Counted from the stretch's first letter, positions 51,857-63,037 are shown. The stretch is 64,000 nt of DNA from DASQBT01 sp049578545 (GCA_049578545.1 JBAUMF010000030.1:153907-217906), one strand, 5' to 3'. Program-made: numbers and translations. The notes: generated from the letters alone by a model not told the origin.

Positions 51857-52188
51857 TGTCATAATTCACCTGTAAAACGCTGATTTATTGGTTTCGATGC
51901 GTTGTGGGCAGAACGGCGCCACCTAGTGCAGAATAAGATCAATACATTGCTGGTTCACTCCGCCGTCGTATTCGACGCGTGGCGAACAGACTTAAATTTA
52001 GCTTTGAACCACAAAGAACATGAAGGAAAACGATTTGCTATGGTCTGCATCCTGGTCATCAATAATGAGGTGAGTTCCAACTCGGCGTTAGCACCGTGCA
52101 TTTGTTTGCGCGCGTTGTGGCCGTCGTGGTGCGACTGCTTTTTCAGGGATAGATCCGCGCTTCCCGAATATGCTATGTGGAGTTGTAC
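51857..52188. other. Intergenic with repeat remnant, before argC
   Basis: About 330 bases without a supported gene. At 52007-52028 lies an AACCACAAAGAACATGAAGG-type sequence related to the inverted repeats of the GxxExxY element at 43.2 kb. A frame at 51902-52192 reads through it as NHKEHEG, a common spurious translation of such repeats. Confidence 0.55.
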
Positions 52189-53220
52189 ATGATCAAGGTC
52201 GGCATTGTTGGTGGAACGGGTTATACCGGGGTCGAGTTGCTACGCTTGCTGGCGCGCCATCCCGAGGTTGAACTGACCGCGATCACTTCGCGCAAGGAAG
52301 CCGGGATGAAGGTGGCGGAGATGTTCCCTAACCTGCGCGGCCGGGTTGGGCTGAGCTTCTCCGATCCGGAGCGGGCTGGGCTGGATGAATGCGATGTGGT
52401 GTTCTTCGCCACGCCCAATGGAGTGGCGATGCAGCAAACCCCCGCGCTGCTGGACGCCGGCGTGAAGGTCATTGATCTGGCGGCAGATTTTCGTCTCAAG
52501 GATGTAAAGGAATGGGAGTCCTGGTACAAGATGGACCATGCCTGCCCGGATCTCGTGGGCGAGGCTGTGTATGGATTGCCGGAAATCAATCGCAAGGCAA
52601 TCAAGGGCGCACGATTGATCGCGAACCCAGGTTGCTACCCAACCGCGGTGCAGCTGGGTCTTCTGCCCTTGATCGAAGCCGGCCTCGTGGATACATCCCA
52701 TCTGGTGGCAGACGCCAAGTCAGGTGTTTCCGGCGCGGGGCGTAAGGCGGAAACCCATATCCTGTTTGCCGAAGCCGCGGATAACTTCAAAGCTTATGGC
52801 GTCGCGGGTCATCGCCATCTTCCGGAAATACGCCAGGGACTATCAATCGCTGCCGGACACACGGTGGGGCTGACGTTTGTGCCGCACCTGACTCCATTGA
52901 TACGCGGAATTCACGCCACGCTTTATGCCAGGTTGAACAATAAGGCTGTCGATTTGCAGGCAATCTATGAGAAGCGTTACCGGGGCGAAACCTTCATCGA
53001 CGTTCTGCCTGCCGGCAGCCACCCGGAAACCCGCTCGGTGCGTGGCGCCAACACCTGTCGAATCGCCCTTCATCGTCCCCAGGGCGGGGATGTCGTGGTG
53101 GTCCTGTCAGTCATTGATAATCTGGTCAAGGGTGCGGCGGGGCAGGCAGTACAAAACATGAATATCCTGTTCGATTTACCCGAGGCCATGGCGATTGATG
53201 ATATTGGCCTGCTACCCTGA
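52189..53220 (+). CDS. argC: N-acetyl-gamma-glutamyl-phosphate reductase
   Basis: NADPH-dependent third step of arginine synthesis. It has 343 residues with the Rossmann motif VGIVGGTGYTGVELLRLL, the catalytic cysteine in IANPGCYPTAVQLGLLP, and GVSGAGRKAE then GHRHLPEI. The ATG at 52189, after GGAG, matches the usual N-terminus (MIKVGIVGG). Monocistronic. Confidence 0.97.
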   Translation: MIKVGIVGGTGYTGVELLRLLARHPEVELTAITSRKEAGMKVAEMFPNLRGRVGLSFSDPERAGLDECDVVFFATPNGVAMQQTPALLDAGVKVIDLAADFRLKDVKEWESWYKMDHACPDLVGEAVYGLPEINRKAIKGARLIANPGCYPTAVQLGLLPLIEAGLVDTSHLVADAKSGVSGAGRKAETHILFAEAADNFKAYGVAGHRHLPEIRQGLSIAAGHTVGLTFVPHLTPLIRGIHATLYARLNNKAVDLQAIYEKRYRGETFIDVLPAGSHPETRSVRGANTCRIALHRPQGGDVVVVLSVIDNLVKGAAGQAVQNMNILFDLPEAMAIDDIGLLP

Positions 53221-53250
53221 GGAACCCCATATCATCCACAGGGTCTATAC

Positions 53251-53278
53251 TTGACTGAGTCCAGACTATCCGGATAAT
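53251..53278 (+). promoter_or_regulatory. Candidate erpA promoter
   Basis: TTGACT (53251-53256), a 16-base spacer and GATAAT (53273-53278) lie 30 bases before the erpA ATG. The stretch ATACTTGACT recalls IscR-controlled promoters, but the rest of an IscR site is not clear. Confidence 0.6.
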
Positions 53279-53308
53279 GTGCCGTTAATTGATTGTAAGG
53301 AGCGTGCC

Positions 53309-53653
53309 ATGAACGCCATGACTGAAACCCCTCTGAATTTTACTGACAGTGCCGCTTCGAAAGTGAAGTCCCTGATCGACGAAGAAGGCAATCCGGAACT
53401 CAAGCTGCGCGTATTTGTTACCGGTGGCGGCTGCTCCGGATTTCAATACGGCTTTACCTTTGACGAAGTGAGCAACGAGGACGACACCGTGTTGGAGAAA
53501 GGCGGCGTTACTCTGCTGATCGACTCGATGAGCTTCCAGTACCTGGTTGGCGCTGAGATCGATTATCAGGAAGGCCTGGAAGGTGCCCAGTTCGTGATCA
53601 AGAACCCGAATGCCACGACGACCTGCGGGTGCGGCTCTTCGTTCTCGGTGTAA
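53309..53653 (+). CDS. erpA: Iron-sulfur cluster insertion protein ErpA
   Basis: A-type carrier that delivers Fe-S clusters to apoproteins. It has 114 residues with the three cluster cysteines in GGGCSGFQYGF and TTCGCGSSFSV. The ATG at 53309 follows AAGGAGCG, which favours it over an in-frame start at 53279. It has its own promoter-like element and terminator. Confidence 0.95.
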   Translation: MNAMTETPLNFTDSAASKVKSLIDEEGNPELKLRVFVTGGGCSGFQYGFTFDEVSNEDDTVLEKGGVTLLIDSMSFQYLVGAEIDYQEGLEGAQFVIKNPNATTTCGCGSSFSV

Positions 53654-53671
53654 GGATATCAAACAGACAGG

Positions 53672-53696
53672 AAAGGGGCTTCGGCCCCTTTTTTTG
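53672..53696 (+). terminator. erpA terminator
   Basis: AAAGGGGC, a TTCG tetraloop, GCCCCTTT and a T-run, 20 bases after erpA. A textbook intrinsic terminator that could also stop the convergent anmK transcript. Confidence 0.94.
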
Positions 53697-53713
53697 CGGG
53701 CAAGTGAAGTAAA

Positions 53714-54823
53714 TCAGGCCGTGTAGATTGCACCCAGGACGCGGGGTCCACGGGCACCGGTTACTTCAGGCAGACTGGCAGGTTGCTTATGCATGCATTG
53801 GCGTGCTAGCCAGGCAAACGCCATTGCTTCCATCCAGTCGGGGTCAATGCCAAGCGCCGCTGTCGAGGCAACATTGGCAACCCCTGACAGGGTCGCAATT
53901 CGGGCCATCAGCGAGTGGTTGTGAACGCCGCCGCCGCAGATATACATTTCCTGATATCCAGAGCAATGGCGCTGTGCAGCTTCGACGATCGTTCGAGCAG
54001 TCAATTCCAGCAAGGTGGCCTGTACATCTTCCGCTCTTTCATCACCATTCACTTGCTGTTCAAGCCAGTCCAGGTTGAACTGCTCACGTCCGGTGCTCTT
54101 TGGTGGTGCGGAAGAGAAAAAAGGGTGGGCGAGAAGGCTGTCAAGCAGGCTGGAAATAACGTGACCCGAAGCGGCCCATGCGCCACCTTCATCATGATCT
54201 TTTCCTAGACATTGTTGTGTCCATGCATCCATCAGCATGTTGCCGGGGCCGCAATCAAAGCCTTTGACGGAGCCGGCAGCAGGCAAATCCGTGAGATTGG
54301 CGATGCCGCCGATATTTGCGACGACCCGGTGAGCCGTCGGGCTTGCGAGAAACGTGGCATGGAATGCGGGTACCAGTGGCGCTCCCTGCCCACCAGCGGC
54401 AATGTCCCTGCTGCGAAAATCGGAAACCACCGTGATGCCGGTCAATTCAGCGAGGAGCGCGGCATTGCCAAGTTGCAGGGTATAGCCTGCTTCAGGCCGG
54501 TGCCGGATGGTCTGGCCATGGCATCCGATGGCTATGATTTTTTCAGCCACCAATGGGATCGACGCAAGCAGATGATTAATCCCGTTTGCATATAGTTGTG
54601 CAAGCTGATTGCCAGCAAGCGCGGCAAGGTGAAGTTCATCGACACCGCGCTGATGCAGGGCCAGAAGCTGCTCGCGCAAGGGGGTGGGGTAGGAAAGGTA
54701 GTGGCTGGCAATCAGCTTGACTGCCTGGCCATCAATATCAACCAGCGCTACATCAATTCCATCAAGGCTGGTTCCAGACATGAGGCCGAGATACAACTCG
54801 GCCTCATGTCCAAGCTTAGTCAA
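53714..54823 (-). CDS. anmK: Anhydro-N-acetylmuramic acid kinase
   Basis: Opens and phosphorylates 1,6-anhydro-MurNAc released by lytic transglycosylases, yielding MurNAc 6-phosphate. It has 369 residues: YLGLMSGTSLDGIDVALVDI, IGCHGQTIRHRP, ANIGGIANLTDLP, FDCGPGNMLMDAW and CGGGVHNHSLM are all family motifs. The start is a TTG overlapping the 3' end of the M23 peptidase gene by 8 bases, so the two wall-turnover genes are coupled. Confidence 0.95.
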   Translation of the reverse strand: MTKLGHEAELYLGLMSGTSLDGIDVALVDIDGQAVKLIASHYLSYPTPLREQLLALHQRGVDELHLAALAGNQLAQLYANGINHLLASIPLVAEKIIAIGCHGQTIRHRPEAGYTLQLGNAALLAELTGITVVSDFRSRDIAAGGQGAPLVPAFHATFLASPTAHRVVANIGGIANLTDLPAAGSVKGFDCGPGNMLMDAWTQQCLGKDHDEGGAWAASGHVISSLLDSLLAHPFFSSAPPKSTGREQFNLDWLEQQVNGDERAEDVQATLLELTARTIVEAAQRHCSGYQEMYICGGGVHNHSLMARIATLSGVANVASTAALGIDPDWMEAMAFAWLARQCMHKQPASLPEVTGARGPRVLGAIYTA

Positions 54824-56129
54824 TTGCTGCCAGATTGGTTCCCGTGATCAGGTCAAGCCGCGCTGCCCAAGGTTGACTGAATTCGGCGAAACGCGCCTTG
54901 TAGGCCGGGGACAGTGGTTGGGCAACCGGAAGATTCATTGCCAGCGGGTTGCGCTGGACGTTGTTGACACGGAACTCATAATGCAGGTGTGGCCCGGTTG
55001 CCATGCCCGTCATGCCAACGTACGCCACAACCTGGCCCTGGCTCACGCGGGAACCTCTGTGCAAGCCCTTGGCAAATCGTGACAGGTGCCCATAGGCCGT
55101 GCTGTAAGCGCCAAAATGCTTGATGACGAGCAGGTTGCCGTAGCCATGTTGCTGGCCGATAAATTGGATTGTTCCATCCGCCACGGACTTTACCGGGGTG
55201 CCAATGGGTGCGCCGTAATCGATGCCCTTGTGTGCTCGCCATTCTTTCAATATCGGGTGAAAACGGGCCAAGGTAAAGCCAGAAGTGATGCGGGAAAAAG
55301 GCAAAGGGGAACGCAGAAATGCCTTCTTAAGCGATTTGCCATCTGGTGTGTAGTAATCTTCGCGCCCAGCTGAATCACGGAACAATACAGCTCGATGTAC
55401 CCTGCCCGCGTTGACGAATTCAGTGGCCATGATTTTGGCTTCCCCAACCGGCTGGCCATTACGGAAATTCTGACTGTAGATCACTGAAAAACTGTCGCCC
55501 TTGCGCAGGTCTTGACGGAAATCGATGTCCGTCGAAAAGAGTTCTGCTATTTTGTCGGTTACGCTGTCAGGTAAACCTGCTGCATCGGACGCGGCGTAGA
55601 GCGAGCTTTGAATCTTTCCGGAGCGCATGATAACGCGGGTTTCCAGCGCGGCTTGAGACTTGTCGACTGTATAGCCATCTGCCTGACGCTTGATGACGAC
55701 TGTTTGTCCATCGCCATTGACAAAACTGAGGTTAACCAGACTACCATCATCCCTGACCTTGGCCTGGAGGTATTGGCCAGAGCGCAGACGATTGAGACCG
55801 GCCTCTGCCGCTACGCCAGACAGTAGGCGCTGTGTATCTTCTTCAGAAACCTGCATGCGTGCCAGCAGACCGGATAGGGTTTCACCAGGCTGTACCTTGT
55901 CTTCCCGGGTAAGTTCAATGGATGCAGGAGGCGGAGTCTGGATGGCGACATCCAGCGCATCGGTAATGAGTTGCTGAGGCTGGTTGCGGGTATTTGTATC
56001 CGGTGCAATGCCAAAGGCGGTGACAACACCCAGGAAAGGCAAGGTCGAAACGGCAACGATCCAGCGGAGGCTCAGCCTGCGTTCCGGGAAGCCCAAACGT
56101 TGGGTTAAACTCGTGAATCTTTGGCGCAT
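54816..56129 (-). CDS. M23-family peptidoglycan endopeptidase
   Basis: A 437-residue MepM-like metalloendopeptidase that cuts peptide crosslinks. It has an N-terminal membrane anchor (LRWIVAVSTLPFLGVVTAFG), an OapA/LysM-like region (KVQPGETLSGLLARM) and a linker domain. The LytM domain at about 290-400 carries the zinc ligands in HKGIDYGAPIGTPV and in TGPHLHYEFRVN. It precedes anmK in the same operon, linking cell-wall opening to recycling. A similar M23-anmK arrangement is common in Betaproteobacteria, upstream of tyrS on the other strand. Confidence 0.94.
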   Translation of the reverse strand: MRQRFTSLTQRLGFPERRLSLRWIVAVSTLPFLGVVTAFGIAPDTNTRNQPQQLITDALDVAIQTPPPASIELTREDKVQPGETLSGLLARMQVSEEDTQRLLSGVAAEAGLNRLRSGQYLQAKVRDDGSLVNLSFVNGDGQTVVIKRQADGYTVDKSQAALETRVIMRSGKIQSSLYAASDAAGLPDSVTDKIAELFSTDIDFRQDLRKGDSFSVIYSQNFRNGQPVGEAKIMATEFVNAGRVHRAVLFRDSAGREDYYTPDGKSLKKAFLRSPLPFSRITSGFTLARFHPILKEWRAHKGIDYGAPIGTPVKSVADGTIQFIGQQHGYGNLLVIKHFGAYSTAYGHLSRFAKGLHRGSRVSQGQVVAYVGMTGMATGPHLHYEFRVNNVQRNPLAMNLPVAQPLSPAYKARFAEFSQPWAARLDLITGTNLAAID

Positions 56130-56279
56130 CGGTGAAAATCTCCCTGTTGGGGTGAGGGCGAATTGTACCAGAATTTGCCCTCAGATTTGTCGATTCAAAT
56201 CAATCGACTAATGGCTTCCAATCAGCGCATGGCCGCATATATCTTAAGGTATCGGCCCCGGCTGGAATAACTTGAATAT

Positions 56280-57470
56280 ATGGACGAACAATTAAACGAA
56301 ATCAAAAGAGGGGCCTCCGAGCTTCTGGTAGAAGAGGAACTCAGACACAAGTTGGCTTTGGGGCGGTCCCTGAGGGTCAAGGCTGGATTTGATCCCACGG
56401 CACCTGATCTGCACATTGGCCATACCGTCCTAATCAATAAGTTGCGGACCCTGCAACTTATGGGGCATCACATTTTATTCCTCATTGGTGATTTTACCGG
56501 CATGATCGGCGATCCTACCGGTAAGAACGCAACTCGCCCAGCTCTAAATCGGGAAGCAGTGGCAGAAAATGCAAAAACCTATACCGAGCAGGTTTTCAAG
56601 ATTCTGGACCCGGAAAAAACCGAGGTTGTCTTCAACTCAACCTGGATGGGGCAGTTTGGCGCGGCTGACTTGATCAGGCTGGCTGCCACGCACACGGTGG
56701 CCCGGATGCTTGAGAGGGATGACTTTCACAAGCGCTATTCCAGCGAACAGCCGATTGCCATACACGAATTTCTCTATCCGCTGATTCAGGGGTATGACTC
56801 GGTGGTGCTGAAAGCCGATCTGGAACTGGGCGGGACGGACCAGAAATTCAACCTGCTGATGGGTCGTGAATTGCAAAAGCATTTTGGCCAGTCTCCACAG
56901 TGTGTGTTGATGATGCCTCTGCTTGAAGGCCTGGATGGGGTTAATAAAATGTCCAAATCCTTGGGTAACTATGTGGGGATCAACGAGGTGCCGGATGAGA
57001 TTTTCGGCAAGCTGATGTCAGCCTCGGATGATCTGATGTGGCGTTATATCGATTTGCTCTCGTTCGAACCGCTGAGTGTTGTCGAGAGATGGAAGCGTGA
57101 AGTGGCCGCAGGCCGTAATCCGCGTGATATCAAGGTGGGATTCGCCCAGGAAATTGTGGCCCGTTTTCATGGCAAGGCAGCGGCTGAAGCGGCATTGGTG
57201 CACTTTGAGTTGCGCTTCCGTCAAGGGTTGATGCCGGAGGATATGCGCGAGGTCAGTGTACGGACGGCGGGGAAAAGTTTGGCCATTGCCAATGTGCTTA
57301 AGGAGGCAGGGCTAAGCGCAACAACCTCTGAAGCATTGCGCATGATTCAACAGGGTGGGGTGAAGCTGGATGGCGAGAAAATCAGCGATAAGGGGCTGCA
57401 ACTGGCCAAGGGAGACAGCGTGGTACTGCAAATTGGCAAGCGAAAATTTGCTCGCGTAAAAATAGTTTAA
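56280..57470 (+). CDS. tyrS: Tyrosyl-tRNA synthetase
   Basis: Class I synthetase, 396 residues, of the TyrRZ-like branch. It has the HIGH motif in APDLHIGHTVLINKL, GDFTGMIGDPTGKN and the KMSKS motif in NKMSKSLGNYVG. A C-terminal S4 RNA-binding domain contains TTSEALRMIQQGGVKLDGEKI. The start at 56280 is the first ATG; ribosome-binding site is weak. The rRNA operon promoter lies directly downstream. Confidence 0.97.
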   Translation: MDEQLNEIKRGASELLVEEELRHKLALGRSLRVKAGFDPTAPDLHIGHTVLINKLRTLQLMGHHILFLIGDFTGMIGDPTGKNATRPALNREAVAENAKTYTEQVFKILDPEKTEVVFNSTWMGQFGAADLIRLAATHTVARMLERDDFHKRYSSEQPIAIHEFLYPLIQGYDSVVLKADLELGGTDQKFNLLMGRELQKHFGQSPQCVLMMPLLEGLDGVNKMSKSLGNYVGINEVPDEIFGKLMSASDDLMWRYIDLLSFEPLSVVERWKREVAAGRNPRDIKVGFAQEIVARFHGKAAAEAALVHFELRFRQGLMPEDMREVSVRTAGKSLAIANVLKEAGLSATTSEALRMIQQGGVKLDGEKISDKGLQLAKGDSVVLQIGKRKFARVKIV

Positions 57471-57489
57471 AAAAAGCTTGATAAAGGGG

Positions 57490-57517
57490 TTGACCGGATT
57501 TCATGGCCCCGTATAAT
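57490..57517 (+). promoter_or_regulatory. rRNA operon promoter
   Basis: TTGACC (57490-57495), a 16-base spacer and a perfect TATAAT (57512-57517). An A-rich stretch just upstream (57469-57486) could serve as an UP element. The GCGC after the -10 resembles a stringent-control discriminator. Confidence 0.9.
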
Positions 57518-57568
57518 GCGCGGCTTTCCTGCATTACGCGCTGGTTACACAGTGGCGGCAAAGCAGAC

Positions 57569-57582
57569 CGTTCTTTAACAAT
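57569..57582 (+). promoter_or_regulatory. boxA antitermination site in leader
   Basis: CGTTCTTTAACAAT matches the rRNA boxA element bound by NusB/S10. A second one lies in the spacer before 23S at about 59805-59818. Confidence 0.85.
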
Positions 57583-57772
57583 ATATCAGCCGATAGGTGT
57601 GGGTGTAGGTAGGTGAGCTGAGCCTGGTGAGTTGGAGCAGAGATGCGAAGGCTTGTTGGGTTTGGTGAACGTATTAGATGTAGTACCTACGCTCATACTT
57701 GAAGTAATGAAATTGATTATGTCAATGTTAATGATTTGAGTTGAGCGATGATTCGGAAGAATCGAAGAGATT

Positions 57773-59310
<1,538 letters not shown>

Positions 59311-59424
59311 GAGAAGCCTGCCTGCGCCCACACCTATCGGATGATTGAATGAGAAGCGGGGAGTACAGAGTCGAGAGTCGAGAGTTCTGCTCAAGGCACG
59401 CACTCCTGGCCCGCGCGAGATAGC

Positions 59425-59501
59425 GGGTCCATAGCTCAGCTGGTTAGAGCACCGTCTTGATAAGGCGGGGGTCGTAGGTTCAAGTCCTACTGGACCCACC
59501 A
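59425..59501 (+). tRNA. tRNA-Ile (GAT anticodon)
   Basis: A 77-base cloverleaf with acceptor stem GGGTCCA/TGGACCC, anticodon GAT in TTGATAA, T-arm GGTTCAAGTCC and encoded CCA. First of the two standard spacer tRNAs. Confidence 0.97.
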
Positions 59502-59617
59502 GTGTCAAGCAAAGCCTGAGAGGCGAGCAGCGCGAGGCGCGCAACCGTGCCGTGTACGTGAACGGTGTACACAAGCGGTTAAGCAACGACGCGATGCGAA
59601 GGCTATCGGGATTGGAA

Positions 59618-59693
59618 GGGGGATTAGCTCAGCTGGGAGAGCACCTGCTTTGCAAGCAGGGGGTCGTCGGTTCGATCCCGTCATCCTCCACCA
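59618..59693 (+). tRNA. tRNA-Ala (TGC anticodon)
   Basis: A 76-base cloverleaf with acceptor stem GGGGGAT/ATCCTCC, anticodon TGC in TTTGCAA, T-arm GGTTCGATCCC and encoded CCA. Second spacer tRNA. Confidence 0.97.
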
Positions 59694-59704
59694 CCTCAGT
59701 GTGC

Positions 59705-59786
59705 AGAGGTCAGGGATCAGGCATCAGAAAAGTGAGTGCGCGGCGTTGCCGCGCAACAAGGTTCTGATTCCTGATTTCTGTCCTCT
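59705..59786. repeat. Inverted repeat in the tRNA-Ala/23S spacer
   Basis: Two arms of 25 bases (59705-59729 and 59762-59786) are inverted copies matching at about 20 positions, rich in TCAG/CTGA. Between them is a GC hairpin GCGCGGC/GCCGCGC. It may be a mobile palindrome or part of a 23S processing stem. Confidence 0.65.
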
Positions 59787-60134
59787 GATCTCTGATCAGA
59801 AGGCTGATCTTTAACAATATGGAAGAAGGTGAATGAATTTCTGATGTCTGTGATGGGCATCGAGGAGAGGGCGAGTTTGTCCTGTCCGAATCGAAATCAT
59901 TCATGGGTTGAGATTGCTGGATCCATCGTCCCAGATGGGTCTATAGCAAATTCAATAGAGTTGACTATGACCTGGGTCTTGAACCAGGATTTAAGGTTAT
60001 AGGGTCAAGCGAACAAGTGCATGTGGTGGATGCCTTGGCGGCAACAGGCGATGAAGGACGCGTAAGCCTGCGAAAAGCTTCGGGGAGCTGGCAAAAGAGC
60101 TTTGATCCGGAGATATCCGAATGGGGAAACCCGG

Positions 60135-60228
60135 CCCTGCATAGAACGCTTTCGATGTGCGCAGCACATCAAAACTCACCAAGGCAAAAGTGCTTTGGAG
60201 GTGTAATGAGAGAGCGTTGTATGCAGGG
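60135..60228 (+). other. Helix 9 intervening sequence in 23S
   Basis: A 94-base extended helix where E. coli has a short hairpin. Arms of 19 bases (60135-60153 and 60210-60228) pair with one mismatch and one G-U. Inner hairpins are GATGTGC/GCACATC and a CACC..GGTG stem. Insertions at helix 9 are known mainly from Alphaproteobacteria and are cut out by RNase III. Confidence 0.85.
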
Positions 60229-60616
60229 TCATCCTTAGCTGAATACATAGGCTAAGAGAAGCGAACTGAGCGAACTGAAACATCTAAGTAGCTCAAGGAA
60301 CAGAAATCAACCGAGATTCCGCAAGTAGTGGCGAGCGAACGCGGAGTAGCCTTCACGATTTAGCGATTCTTCTAGTCGAGCAGTCTGGAAAGGCTGGCCA
60401 TAGTGGGTGATAGCCCCGTAGGCGAAAGAACGATCGTGGAACTAGGCGTGAGAGAAGTAGGGCGGGACACGAGAAATCCTGTCTGAACATGGGGGGACCA
60501 TCCTCCAAGGCTAAATACTCGTTGCCGACCGATAGTGAACCAGTACCGTGAGGGAAAGGCGAAAAGAACCCCGGGAGGGGAGTGAAATAGATCCTGAAAC
60601 CGCATGCATACAAACA

Positions 60617-60805
60617 GTGGGAGCCCCAGCTTAATTGGTCTTCGGGTTCTTTGTTGCCCGAGCGCGCAAGCGCGAGACGCAACAAAAGAATTTGAGGGGA
60701 GTGAAATTGAGTGGGTGGCGCACAACGAAGTGTTGTAGGTGACTACATGCGCAGCGTTGTGGGAGCACCAGCTTGATGGCCCGTCGAGGGCCAATCAAGC
60801 TGGGG
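60617..60805 (+). other. Helix 25 insertion in 23S
   Basis: A 142-base insertion bounded by two 19-base direct repeats (60617-60635 and 60759-60777, two mismatches, both GTGGGAGCnCCAGCTT). CCCCAGCTT at 60624-60632 can pair with AAGCTGGGG at 60797-60805. The insertion also contains a 14-base exact copy (60694-60707) of upstream 23S sequence (60575-60588). Helix 25 is a classic site of 23S intervening sequences. Confidence 0.82.
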
Positions 60806-60872
60806 TGACTGCGTACCTTTTGTATAATGGGTCAGCGACTTACGTTCAGTTGCGAGCTTAACCGAATAGGGG

Positions 60873-60903
<31 letters not shown>

Positions 60904-61328
60904 ATTAGTAGCTGGGCGTAGACCCGAAACCAAGTGATCTATCCATGGCCAGGATGAAGGTGTCGTAACAGACACTGGAGGTCCGAACCCACTAACGTTG
61001 AAAAGTTAGGGGATGAGCTGTGGATAGGGGTGAAAGGCTAAACAAACTTGGAAATAGCTGGTTCTCCTCGAAAACTATTTAGGTAGTGCCTCGTGTCTCA
61101 CTCTCGGGGGTAGAGCACTGTCATCGTTGGGGGGGTCATTACGACCTACCCCGCGATAGCAAACTCCGAATACCGAGAAGTGCAATCACGGGAGACAGAC
61201 TGCGGGTGCTAACGTCCGTGGTCGAAAGGGAAACAACCCAGACCCTCAGCTAAGGTCCCCAATGATGTGTTAAGTGGAAAACGATGTGAGAAGGCTTAGA
61301 CAGCCAGGAAGTTGGCTTAGAAGCAGCC

Positions 61329-61361
<33 letters not shown>

Positions 61362-61416
61362 GAGTCGTCTTGCGCGGAAGATGTAACGGGGCTCAAACAC
61401 ATAACCGAAGCTAGGG

Positions 61417-61601
61417 ATGCGCGTCTGATTTAAGGCGCCTGCGAAATGGAAGCTGGGCGAAGCTAACTTGCGAAGCAAGTTAAGTGGCTCGCCACGGCGG
61501 AGACCAAAGCGTCGCACTCAAAGTCGAGTGAGTGCGCGTGATGGTGATTGCTCGTGAATTGAGTAATTACGTGAAGCAGGCGGTTTAAATCAGGCGCGCA
61601 T
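61417..61601 (+). other. Helix 45 intervening sequence in 23S
   Basis: A 185-base segment where relatives have a hairpin of some 25-30 bases. The ends (61417-61433 and 61585-61601) form a 17-base-pair stem with one G-U pair. Inner hairpins such as AACTTGC-GAA-GCAAGTT are present. Helix 45 is the second classic intervening-sequence site, known from Salmonella and relatives. Confidence 0.87.
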
Positions 61602-62230
61602 GGTAGAGGAGCGTTCTGTAGGTCTGTGAAGGTGGGGTGTGAGCCCTGCTGGAGATATCAGAAGTGCGAATGCTGACATGAGTAGCGATAAAGGGGGTGA
61701 AAGGCCCCCTCGCCGAAAACCCAAGGTTTCCTACGCAACGTTCATCGGCGTAGGGTGAGTCGGCCCCTAAGGCGAGGCAGAGATGCGTAGCTGATGGGAA
61801 ACAGGTCAAGATTCCTGTACCGCTCTTTAATGCGATGTGGGGACGGAGAAGGTTAGGTGATCCGGGTGTTGGATGTCCCGGTTTAAGCGTGTAGTCGTGC
61901 CTGGTAGGCAAATCCGCCGGGCTAAGATGAGGCGCGAATACGGTGCGCCATTGGCGCCGAAGTCACTGATACCAAGCTTCCAGGAAAAGCCACTAAGCTT
62001 CAGTTAAAGAGGACCGTACCGCAAACCGACACAGGTGGGTAGGATGAGAATTCTAAGGCGCTTGAGAGAACTCGGGAGAAGGAACTCGGCAAATTGGCAC
62101 CGTAACTTCGGGAGAAGGTGCGCCCCGGTAGGGTGTAGCGATTTACTCGTGAAGCCCGATGGGGTTGCAGTGAACTGGTGGCTGCGACTGTTTAATAAAA
62201 ACACAGCACTCTGCAAACACGAAAGTGGAC

Positions 62231-62265
<35 letters not shown>

Positions 62266-62289
62266 TAAGTGATGGGGTGCAAGCTCTTG

Positions 62290-62371
<82 letters not shown>

Positions 62372-62454
62372 TGAATGGCGTAACGATCTGAGCGCTGTCT
62401 CGGCGAGGGGCTCGGTGAACTTGAGATACCGGTGAAGACGCCGGTTACCTGCAA

Positions 62455-62487
<33 letters not shown>

Positions 62488-62638
62488 GCTTGGCAGTGAG
62501 CTTTGGTGATGTATGTGTAGGATAGGTGGGAGACTATGAAGTGGAGACGCTAGTCTTCATGGAGCCAACGTTGAAATACCACCCTTACCTTACTGGGGCT
62601 CTAACCTATCCCCCTTATCGGGGGAAGGGACACTGTCT

Positions 62639-62669
<31 letters not shown>

Positions 62670-62674
62670 CAAAA

Positions 62675-62705
<31 letters not shown>

Positions 62706-62827
62706 CTGGGCGGAAATCAGGCGCAGAGTGCAATGGCATAAGGGAGCTTGACTGTGAGACAAACTGGTCGAGCAGGGACGAAAGTCGGGCATAGTGATCC
62801 GACGGCTCGGTGTGGAATGGCCGTCGC

Positions 62828-62862
<35 letters not shown>

Positions 62863-62892
62863 TATCGGGCCCAAGAGTTCACATCGACGGCC

Positions 62893-62934
<42 letters not shown>

Positions 62935-62939
62935 GAGTC

Positions 62940-62975
<36 letters not shown>

Positions 62976-62991
62976 TACGCGAGCTGGGTTT

Positions 62992-63037
<46 letters not shown>

